From JBBQZP01 sp038207585 (GTDB lineage Bacteria > Pseudomonadota > Alphaproteobacteria > Rhodobacterales > Rhodobacteraceae), in NCBI GenBank assembly GCA_038207585.1, contig JBBQZP010000001.1, positions 186,001-250,000 of the forward strand: a stretch of DNA of 64,000 nucleotides. The letters are read 5' to 3'. Shown piece by piece: positions 1-9,200 of the stretch. Every line of letters begins with the position of its first letter. The stretch's first letter is position 1. The translations under genes were made by a program, and so were the position numbers. Below the pieces are notes generated by a model, which was not told where the DNA came from, ran no database searches, and saw only the letters and a list, made by a program, of their open reading frames with translations.

Positions 1-210
1 GACTATTTCATCGTCGGGCATAAAGGGGTGCTTTATCTGGTTCACAATCACTGCCCGCATCGCGGTGGCGCCTTGAAATTCGGTTATGTCGACGGTGAGG
101 ACCGCATCGTTTGCCCGCTGCACCATAACTCCTATTCCATCGAGCGGTTGATTGCGCGGCCAACGACCCTCAGGCTGGATGAACAATCTGTCGCCGGGGT
201 GAAAGCATGA
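1..210 (+). CDS. Rieske [2Fe-2S] domain protein, 3' part only
   Basis: The reading frame is open from the first base of the window, so the 5' part of the gene lies outside. The visible 69 residues contain CPHRGG and, about 20 residues later, CPLHHN. This is the paired C-x-H and C-x2-H ligand pattern of a Rieske [2Fe-2S] cluster. The protein may be a Rieske ferredoxin-like electron carrier or the end of a small oxygenase component; the fragment does not decide between them. Its TGA overlaps the longest possible start of the next gene, which suggests an operon with the CDP-alcohol phosphatidyltransferase. Confidence 0.8.
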   Translation, partial: DYFIVGHKGVLYLVHNHCPHRGGALKFGYVDGEDRIVCPLHHNSYSIERLIARPTTLRLDEQSVAGVKA

Positions 211-245
211 CATTCGGCGCAAGCGTGCTGCACGAAGGTGGGCAG

Positions 246-791
246 ATGAAGCTGGCAAATCTGGTCACGCTGGCCCGGTTGGTGTCGATTCTGCCCATCG
301 TGGTGTTGCTGGCGTTTGCCCATCCGCGAATGGCAGTTGCCGTGTATATTGTGGCGGCACTGACCGATATGGTGGATGGCTGGCTGGCGCGACGTTACGC
401 GCAGGCGTCCGACTTTGGCGCGCGCTTTGACGGCATTGTCGATAACCTCTTTTCGTTGGCGACGTTTCCGTTTTTGCTGCTTGCCTTTCCCGGTGTTGGC
501 GGCCGCCACCCGATGGCGCTTTTCGTCCTGTTTGCCGTCCCGCTCTTGTACCTTGTGGTTGCCAGACTGTGGACCGGATCGTTGATGATGTTTCATTTCC
601 TATCGGCCAAGCTGGGAGCGCTGTTTCTCTTTGCCCTGTGGCCTGCCATGCTGATCACCGGTTGGGAGGGGCTTTTGCCGCTGACCGCCTGCATCATCGG
701 CGCAAGCCGTCTGGAACAACTGCTTTTCATCTGGCGCGGCGGCACCGATCAGGATGCCCCGCATGGTTTCGTGACACTGCCGCGCGCGTGA
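246..791 (+). CDS. CDP-alcohol phosphatidyltransferase family protein
   Basis: An integral membrane enzyme family that transfers a phosphatidyl group from a CDP-alcohol such as CDP-diacylglycerol to an acceptor alcohol. The complete family signature D-x2-DG-x2-AR-x8-G-x3-D-x3-D is present, starting at TDMVDG about 40 residues in, with all four aspartates. Several hydrophobic segments follow. I chose ATG 246 because GAAGGTGG lies just upstream and the protein then begins MKLANLVTLARL, as family members do. An ATG at 207 overlapping the Rieske stop is also possible. The acceptor (glycerophosphate, serine, inositol) cannot be read from the sequence. Confidence 0.88.
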   Translation: MKLANLVTLARLVSILPIVVLLAFAHPRMAVAVYIVAALTDMVDGWLARRYAQASDFGARFDGIVDNLFSLATFPFLLLAFPGVGGRHPMALFVLFAVPLLYLVVARLWTGSLMMFHFLSAKLGALFLFALWPAMLITGWEGLLPLTACIIGASRLEQLLFIWRGGTDQDAPHGFVTLPRA

Positions 792-819
792 ATACCGGCG
801 AAAAGAGGGCGGCCGGTTT

Positions 820-1731
820 TTATTTCTGCTGACGAACGGCAGACCTGCGTGCCCAGTCAATCGAAAGCCACAGGGCGGCAAGCGCAAACGGAATGATGAA
901 CCGAACAAGCCGGTAGACCAGCAAGGCAGCCAGCACCTGCGGTGTTGCGCGAAGCCCTGTCAGAAGAAGAAGCGACGCTTCAAACGCCCCAAGCCCGCCC
1001 GGTGAATGACTGATCAGCCCGACACTGACTGCAATGGCATAGGCGAAAAAGAATGGCGCAAATGTCAGACCGGCAGCTTCCGGCAACACCACATAAAGGG
1101 CACCTGCGGCCAGCCCAACTTCGGCCAGCGCAACAAGAGTCTGCGCCAAAGCGACCCATAACGTCGGGAAGACAAGGGTAAACGTGCGAATGCGCACTAT
1201 CCTTCGGCCGGTCCCGATAAAGATCAGAACGACAATCATGCCTGCTGCCAATGCCGCGCCCAGCCAGCGCAAACCCACCGGGGCGACATCGAACAAGCGC
1301 GCCGTATTGCCGGGGTCGAACAGCAAGACTCCGGCAATCACCCCCGTCACTGCCAGCCAGAAGGCCGCCCATGACATCGCCATCGCATTGGTCAGCGCGC
1401 CCAGATCAACGCCCCGTTCACGGTAGATCGGAAACCGGACCGCACCCCCCGTCAAAATGGCAAAGCCCAGCAGGTTCGAGATGCCGTAAGCCTTTACACC
1501 GGTCGCCCAGGCAAATCCGTCGCCAACCAGACCCGGCGCTGCCACCCGCAAGGCCAGAATGTCGTAACACCCCATCGCGGCCATGCCCGCCAGACCAAGT
1601 GCAAGCGATTTCCAGAACACCGATGGTTCTGTCGCCCACACGGCGTCTGACACGGCGGCGACGTCAATCTGGCCAAGTGCAAGAAGTGCAACGACAACAA
1701 TCACGCCAAGAAACAGGCCGCTGATACGCAT
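820..1731 (-). CDS. Lysylphosphatidylglycerol synthase TM region / UPF0104 family membrane protein
   Basis: A polytopic membrane protein of 303 residues with about eight hydrophobic segments. The SHSPGGLGAFEASLL stretch near residue 245 is the hallmark PGG-x-G-x-x-E motif of the MprF transmembrane (flippase-like) domain family, formerly UPF0104. The soluble aminoacyl-transfer domain of full MprF is absent, so this is the membrane part only. Such proteins are thought to move or modify lipids at the membrane. It converges on the CDP-alcohol phosphatidyltransferase gene, which fits a phospholipid role, but the substrate is unknown. Confidence 0.82.
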   Translation of the reverse strand: MRISGLFLGVIVVVALLALGQIDVAAVSDAVWATEPSVFWKSLALGLAGMAAMGCYDILALRVAAPGLVGDGFAWATGVKAYGISNLLGFAILTGGAVRFPIYRERGVDLGALTNAMAMSWAAFWLAVTGVIAGVLLFDPGNTARLFDVAPVGLRWLGAALAAGMIVVLIFIGTGRRIVRIRTFTLVFPTLWVALAQTLVALAEVGLAAGALYVVLPEAAGLTFAPFFFAYAIAVSVGLISHSPGGLGAFEASLLLLTGLRATPQVLAALLVYRLVRFIIPFALAALWLSIDWARRSAVRQQK

Positions 1732-1993
1732 TGCAACTCCGGTTTGGTGAACAGCTTTGGCCGTTGTTCTGAATGGACATCTTCAGATCCTTCGCCCGAT
1801 AACGTTCTTCACCGTCTTCCGGTTCATCGTCAGGCCATCTACGATGTTTTACCGCTGAATATTGTTGTTGTAACGCCGCGTGAACCGCTTCGCCGCGTCT
1901 GAGCGACCTGCGCCAGCACCGCGACCCGCTCGGGCGTTCGCCCCGTGGTTCAGACATCGCGGCTCAGGGCTTTGTTTTGTTGAAGCCAGCAAT

Positions 1994-2019
1994 GGAACCT
2001 TCCGCAACAGGATTGCGTT
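1994..2019 (+). promoter_or_regulatory. Predicted EcfG-type stress promoter of galU
   Basis: GGAAC at 1994-1998 is followed after 17 bases by CGTT at 2016-2019, matching the GGAAC-N16/17-CGTT pattern of EcfG general-stress sigma factors. It lies 35 bases upstream of the galU start at 2055. The rest of the 1732-2054 intergenic region between the divergent genes shows no gene I can support. Confidence 0.6.
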
Positions 2020-2054
2020 ACAGATCAGAACGCCCGACGACGAGGAATTTTCCA

Positions 2055-2960
2055 ATGATACTGTCCAATCGCACCATCAGAACGGTGATCATCCCGTCTG
2101 CTGGCAAAGGCACGCGGATGTTGCCGGTGACCCGGGCTGCGGCCAAGGAACTTCTTCCCGTGTATGATCGCCCAGTCATGCAACTTGCCGTAGAAGAGGC
2201 TATTGCCGCTGGCGCTGAACGGATCATCATAGTTATCAGCAAGGAAAAGGCATCCATCCGCAAGTTTGTCAGTGATGCCCTGAACGCCGATGATGCGATG
2301 AACGCCTCGGGCGGGGCGATGCCGGAAATCGTTTACGTCACGCAGGATGAACCTCAGGGGCTGGGCCATGCAGTGCTGTGCTGCAACGGGCTGACTCTGC
2401 CAGGCCCGTTCGCCGTGATCTTGCCCGACGATGTTATTCTGGGCCGCAGTTGTCTGCCCGAAATGGTGGCAAGCTACGCCGGCGGGCACATGATCGCGGC
2501 CATGGATGTTGCGCAAAAGGATGTCTCGAAATACGGTATATTCGTGGTACGCGGGTCTTCAGAAGGTACTTCCGTTTCGGCTGTGGGCATGGTTGAAAAG
2601 CCGCCGCTTGATCGGGCACCATCATCGCTTGCCGCGGTTGGGCGTTACATTCTGTCGCCGATGATCTTTGAAATTCTGAGCCATACTCCGAAAGGCGCTG
2701 GCGCAGAATTGCAATTGACCGATGCCATTGAGGTGGCGTCACGGTCTGTGGCGCTGACCGCATTCCGGTTTTCCGGGGCGCGCTATGACTGCGGAAATCT
2801 TGACGGTCTGCTCGCGGCGTCGAACGCCCGTCAGGCGGCTGTCAAGGCGTGCAATGTCGCGGCAACGTTTACGCACAAGCGCCCAGCCTCTCTGTCCGGA
2901 ACAGCGGCAAGAGCCAATGGTCCCGATTGTGCGGAACAGGGCGCCCGGCGCGCATCCTAA
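2055..2960 (+). CDS. galU: UTP--glucose-1-phosphate uridylyltransferase
   Basis: Makes UDP-glucose from UTP and glucose-1-phosphate in the cytoplasm. The N-terminus carries the nucleotidyltransferase motif GKGTRMLP followed by a conserved lysine in AAKELLPV. The family segments GLGHAVLC, ILPDDVIL and GRYIL are also visible. The length of about 300 residues is normal. I chose ATG 2055 because GAGGAA lies about 8 bases upstream, whereas the longer frame from 1977 adds a non-conserved leader that contains the promoter motif. The next large gene makes cyclic glucan from UDP-glucose, so a dedicated precursor supply is likely. The final 30 residues after the core look poorly conserved. Confidence 0.92.
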   Translation: MILSNRTIRTVIIPSAGKGTRMLPVTRAAAKELLPVYDRPVMQLAVEEAIAAGAERIIIVISKEKASIRKFVSDALNADDAMNASGGAMPEIVYVTQDEPQGLGHAVLCCNGLTLPGPFAVILPDDVILGRSCLPEMVASYAGGHMIAAMDVAQKDVSKYGIFVVRGSSEGTSVSAVGMVEKPPLDRAPSSLAAVGRYILSPMIFEILSHTPKGAGAELQLTDAIEVASRSVALTAFRFSGARYDCGNLDGLLAASNARQAAVKACNVAATFTHKRPASLSGTAARANGPDCAEQGARRAS

Positions 2961-3076
2961 GGCTTGCGCCGCAGCCATTGCACCGACGCGATGCGAACCA
3001 CAGTGGAGTTGCCCGTCGCCCTGACGGTGCGGACTCTGGGCATTTTGCCAATGTCATAACTTGAAAGGAGAAACCA

Positions 3077-3280
3077 ATGGATTGGATTCAGATTGAAACC
3101 AAATGGGCTGCAATGGCGTGTCGCGTTCGTGCTGACGTACAGTTTGCACGGGTTGACAGAGCCACGGCGTTGCCTGACCGCATGTTCAAGACAAACCCCG
3201 GCAGAAACATCGTGGCCGACCGGACTGTTACCGATGGCGCACAGAACGCGCAAGCGGGCGACGCCGAGTTGACCATTTGA
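3077..3280 (+). CDS. Small hypothetical protein upstream of and coupled to ndvB
   Basis: A 67-residue ORF starting MDWIQIETKW. It has a strong ribosome binding site, AAAGGAG, six bases before ATG 3077. Its TGA overlaps the TTG start of ndvB (ATTTGA), the arrangement expected for translational coupling. No transmembrane segment or signal peptide is visible. The first residues weakly resemble the beginning of CsbD-type stress proteins (M-x-W-x-x-I/V-E-x-x-W), but the rest does not match and I assign no function. It may be a genuine small protein or a leader that loads ribosomes onto ndvB. Confidence 0.5.
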   Translation: MDWIQIETKWAAMACRVRADVQFARVDRATALPDRMFKTNPGRNIVADRTVTDGAQNAQAGDAELTI

Positions 3281-6200
3281 ACCTGAAAGGCCTCTTTACC
3301 AAGGCATCCCGGCTTTTGCCCCGGTTTTCTGACGGCCCCGAACTGGGCGTGTGGAAAGACACGTCACCGGTCAGAGCCGATCTTTTCGGCACCGAGCGGC
3401 TTGAACACCACGCACAGACACTGGCCGCCGCGCAAGCCGTGTCTGCGGGAGTCACGCACCGGGTGCCGAGGCTGGACCGGCGCGTCAAAGACAATGCGGC
3501 GGTTCTGCTTGGTGGCTACCGGACCTGTGCGCAGGCGCTGGAAGCCGGTCAGACGATTGCGCCCGCCGCCGAATGGCTGTTGGACAATTTCCATCTGGTT
3601 GAGGAGCAACTGCGCCAGATCCGCGAAGATCTGCCGCCGGGCTATTACCGCCAGTTGCCGAAACTGGCGGACGGGCCTTTTGCAGGCTATCCGCGCGTGC
3701 TGGGCATTGCATGGGCCTATATCGCCCATACCGACAGCCTGATTTCCGGCAAAGTTCTTAGCCGTTATGTCAGCGCCTATCAGCAGGTTCAGCCCCTGAT
3801 GATCGGTGAGTTGTGGGCAGTGGCAATCACCCTGCGCGTCGTGCTGATTGAAAACATGCGCCGCCTGACGCTTCAGATCATTGAAGGCCATGCGCAGCGC
3901 CGTCATGCCGATGAAATCGTCAACGCTGTTTTTGCCGCTGATCAGAGCGCCGGACAGTCGCATCTGTCGATGATGCAGAAAATGGTAAGCGGCTACGAAA
4001 AAGAGCCTTTGCCCGAAATTGTCGCGGCCCAGATCGCCCAGCGTCTGCGCGGGTTTGATCCGGCGCAGACGCCGCTTTTTGCGTGGCTTGAAGACCGGCT
4101 GATCCGGCAGGGCACCTCGATAGAGGAGGTGGTGGCCAACGCACAGCTCCGGCTTGCGGCTTCAAACGTGACGATGCGCAACATCGTGACGTCGATGCGG
4201 CTGATATCCGAAATGGATTGGGCCGATTTCTTTGAAGAAGTCAGCCCGGTTGATGCGCGCATGCGGGGCGCGTCGGGGTTTTCCGACATGGATTTCGCCA
4301 CGCGCAACCGCTACCGCACAGCGATAGAGGTGATTGCGCGCCGCACCGCGCATACCGAAATCGACGTGGCCGGGGCATCGCTGGACATGGCCGTGCAGGG
4401 CGATAGCCCGCACACCCGCGAACCGGGGTACTGGTTGATTGACGAAGGGCGGCCTGCGCTTGAGGCCCGGTTGGGTTTCACACCGTCGTTCCGTCTGCGC
4501 GCATACCGCGCCATCGGCCAGCTTGGTCTGCCGGGGTATCTGGCCGCAATTGCCGCACTGTCGGTGCTGATCCTTGGCTTCGGGCTGTCGCTGGCATCGG
4601 TTGCGGGGGCAGGGGCTCTGTCTTTGGTGCTGCTGGCGATCACCGGCGTTGCGATTGCGGCCGAGGTCGGCACGGCGATTGTAAACCTGATCATCACGCG
4701 GTCGGTGACGCCGATGGCGCTGCCCGGGCTGGATCTGTCAAAAGGCATCCCGCCTGATCTGCGCACGGTGATCGCGGTGCCGGTGTTGCTTTATGACATC
4801 AACGATTTGCACGCACATATCGAACGGCTGGAAGTGCATCATCTGTCCACCACGGGCGGCGCGCTGCATTTTGCGCTGCTGTCTGATGCCGTCGATGCCT
4901 CATCCGAGGTGACGGCCGGGGATGAGGCGCTGATCGAAGCTGCCCTGACGGCGATTGTCGATCTGAACCGGCGCTATCCGTCGGATCATGGTCCGCTTTT
5001 CCATTTCCTGCACCGCCGCCGGTTGTGGAACCCGCGCGAAGGCGTCTGGATGGGGTGGGAGCGCAAGCGCGGCAAACTGGTAGAGTTGAACCGCCTTTTG
5101 CGCGGTGCCACCGACACCAGTTTCGGCACGATCAGCAGCCCTTTGCCGCAGGGTGTGCGGTATGTCATCACGCTGGATGCCGACACGCGCCTTTTGCACG
5201 GCACCGTGCGCCAGATGGTTGCCAAGATGGCGCATCCGTTGAACCAGCCGGTGTTCGAGCCCGCGTCGCGCCGGGTGGCGCGGGGCTATGGCATCTTGCA
5301 GCCGCGCGTGACCGCTGATCTGCCGACGGGAAAAGACGGGTCCATCTATCAGCGTATCTTTTCCAGCCCCGGTGGAATTGATCCCTATGTCATGGCGACG
5401 TCCGATCTGTATCAGGATATGTTCGGTGAGGGGTCATTCACCGGCAAGGGCATCTATGATGTCGATGCATTCCAGACAGCCCTTGAGGGTCGCGTTCCCG
5501 ACAACACAATGCTGAGCCACGATCTGTTTGAGGGCGTTTTTGCCCGCGCGGCACTGGCCACTGATATCGAAGTGGTCGAGGATTTCCCGACCCGGTATGA
5601 CGTGGATACCCTCCGCCGTCATCGGTGGGTCAGGGGGGACTGGCAGCTTTTGCCGTGGGTTTACGGGACCACAGGCGCTGGTGCTGGCGGCCTTCCGGCC
5701 TTGGGCCGGTGGAAGATGATCGACAATCTGCGCCGATCGCTTCTGGCACCGATGGCAATGATCACGCTGTTTGCCGGCTGGACGATGCAGCCGGGTGTGG
5801 CGCTGATCTGGACATCGCTGATCCTGATCCTGCTGGCCGTACCGCGCCTGCTGTCGCTTCCCTTCGGTCTGGTGCCTGAGCGGCGGGGCGTCACGCCGCG
5901 CAGCCATTTTGCGGCTTTGGGCAATGACGTTCTGACGGCACTTGGGCAAATCGCGCTGTCGATCATCCTACTTGCGGATACGGCGGCCTCGATGCTGGAT
6001 GCGATTGCGCGTACGATCTGGCGGCTTGGCGTCTCGCACCGGCATATGCTGGAATGGGTTACCGCAGCCCATGCCCGGGGCAGCGCCAGGCCATCGCTGT
6101 CAATGCAATACTGGCGAATGGCACCGGGCGTGATCCTTGGGCTGGGGGTGTGCGGAGTGGCTGCGGCGGTTCATCCGGTGCTGGTGCCGTGGCTGGTGCC

Positions 6201-9200
6201 CTTTGCGCTGGCGTGGGTGGCGGCACCGGGGCTGGCCCGCGTGATCAGCCTGCCACGGCTTGCCAGACCTGTGCCGCCCCTGACGCAGGATCAGGCGCGC
6301 ATGCTGCGTTTGACGGCGCGCCGGACCTGGCGGTTTTTCGAGACGTTTGTGACCGCGCAAGAGAATTTTCTGCCGCCCGACAACTTTCAGGAAACACCAA
6401 AGCCCGCCGTCGCCAACCGCACGTCGCCCACCAACATCGGCCTTTATCTGTTGTCGACGGTTGTGGCGCGCGACATGGGCTGGATCGGGCAGCGCGCCGC
6501 ACTCCAACGGATGAAGGATACCTTGCAGACCCTTCAGCGGATGCCCCGTTACCGTGGCCACATCTACAATTGGCACGATACGCGTGATCTGCGTGTGCTG
6601 AATCCGCCCTATATCTCGACCGTTGACAGCGGCAACTTGGCCGGACACCTGATTGCCGTGGCACAGGCTTGCGAGAAATGGCAAGGCACTCTGGTCGATG
6701 ATGCCACCATCCGCCAGTCGCTGTTTGACACCACCCGCCTTGCGCAGGAGGCGCTGCGCGAGGCTCCCGACGCCTCCGCCCTTGCCCCAAGGCTGGAGGC
6801 CCTTGCTTTTGCAGCCACGACACCGTCAACGGAGCTGACCGACTTGATAGCCCTTGCGAGCGCCGCACATGATGCGGCACTGCTGCTGGTGGGTGATGGG
6901 TCAGACTTGGCGTTCTGGACAGGGGTAAGCCACCAAAGCCTGCAAGACCACCTGTCCGATCTGGAAAATCCGACGGATGCTGATATTCTGGCCGACGTTG
7001 AAAAGATGGCGCGCGCCAACGCTGTCGGCATGGATTTCGCCTTTCTGCTGGAGCCGGAAAAGAAGCTTTTGTCGATCGGCTTTTCGCTGGATACCAACCG
7101 GCTTGATCCGAATTGCTATGATCTTCTGGCGTCCGAGGCGCGGTTGGCCAGCCTGTTTGCGATTGCCAAAGGCGATGTTGATACGCGCCACTGGTTTCGG
7201 CTGGGCCGTGCCGCAACGCCGCTCGGTTCGGGATCAGCGCTGATTTCATGGTCGGGCAGCATGTTTGAATACCTGATGCCGTCTTTGGTGATGCGCGCTC
7301 CCGTGGGCTCGGTGCTGGAGCAGACAAACCGGCTGGTTGTTCAATGCCAGCAGACCTATGGCGCGGCGCTGGGGATTCCTTGGGGGATTTCAGAGTCTTC
7401 CTACAATGCTCGCGATCTGGAGATGACCTATCAGTATTCCAACTTTGGCGTGCCGGGTCTGGGTCTTAAACGGGGACTGAGCGAGAACAGGGTGATCGCG
7501 CCCTATGCAACAGGGTTGGCCGCGATGGTTGATCCGGCGGGCGCGGTGCAGAACTATGACAGGCTTGCCGCACTTGGCGCGCAGGGGCGTTACGGCTTTT
7601 ACGAAGCTGTCGATTTCACTGCCGCGCGTATTCCGGAAAACGAAAGCCACGCGCTTGTGCGCAGTTTCATGGCGCATCATCAGGGCATGACGATCACCAG
7701 CATCGCCAATACCTTGCAGAATGGCCGACTGCGCACCCTGTTTCATGCCGAGCCGATGATCCAGAGCGTTGAATTGCTGCTGCATGAACGTGTGCCGCGT
7801 GACGTGCCCGCCGCACCGCCGCGCGCCAAGGATGTGCTTGTGGGGGCGGCGCAAATCACCGATGCACCCATGATGCGCGTGTTTGACGCAGCCGGGCAGG
7901 CGGTTCCGACGGCTCATCTGTTGTCGAACGGAAATTACGGCGTGATGCTGACCGCGACGGGCGAGGGGTTCAGCCGCTGGCGCGATCTGGCGATCACCCG
8001 CTGGCGGTCCGAGGCGACAGAGGCCGCCCTTGGATCGTTCATCTTCGTGCGCGATACGGCTTCGGGAAAGCTGTGGTCTGCCGGGGCTCAGCCGCTGCAC
8101 ACCGACGCCGCTCCGCACCGGGCCGTGTTCAGCGAGCATCATGCGGCGTTCACCCATCAGGCATCGAACTTCACCACGCTGACCGAGGTTGTCGTTTCGG
8201 CGGAGGATGATGCCGAAGCGCGGCGCGTAACGCTGACCAACACCGGCAGCGTTGCGCGTGAAATGGATGTTACCTCTTACGCCGAACTGGTGCTGGCCCC
8301 GCCCTCGGCCGATCAGGCGCATCCGGCGTTTTCCAAGATGTTCGTTGTGACGGACTATTTGCCTGAACTGGGGGTGATCATCGCCACCCGTCGCCGCCGC
8401 TCGTCCAGCGACCCAGAGGTGTGGGCCGCACATATCGCCGTGGTCGAAGGGCCTGAGACAGGGCCGATCCAGATCGAAACTGACCGCGCAAAATTCATCG
8501 GGCGCGGGCGTAGTCTTGCAGGAGGGGCGATGACGCAAGCGCCGCTTTCCGGCACCACGGGCACGGTGCTGGACCCGATCTTTTCAATCCGCCGCCGGGT
8601 CAGCGTGCCAGCCGGCGGCGTCACCCGTGTGACGTTCTGGACCATGCTCGCCGCATCGCCGGAGGCTCTGCTTGATCTGGTTGACCGGCACCGCGACCCG
8701 TCGGCCTTTGCGCGCGCGGCCACCCTGTCATGGACTCAGGCGCAGGTGCAACTGCGCCATCTTGGGATCAGCCATGCCGATGCTGCCGATTTTCAGGCCT
8801 TGGGCGGCATGATCATGCGGCATGACCACCGACTGCGTGCATCAAGCGCTCAGATCACCGCCGGTGCCGCGCCGCAATCGGCGCTTTGGGCGCAGGGTAT
8901 CTCGGGCGATCTGCCGATCGTGCTGGTGCAGATCGACGATGCGCAGGACATCGCGGTTCTGACCCAGATCATTGCCGCGCATGAATACTGGGGCATGCGG
9001 CAGCTTGCGGTGGATCTGGTCATTCTGAACGACAGGATGTCGTCCTATGTGCAGGACCTTCAGATTGCCATCGACAGCGCCGTGCGCGCTGCACAATCCC
9101 GCCCACGGGCAACCGGGATTCATGCGCCGATCAAGGGCGCGATCCATACCCTTCGATCCGACATTCTGAACCCCGGTGCACGGGCGCAGCTTTTGTCGGT

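Noticed and set aside
2961..3076. EcfG-type promoter directly upstream of the small ORF and ndvB
   Set aside because: No GGAAC-N16/17-GTT pair in this gap; the GGAAC occurrences at the end of galU lack a -10.
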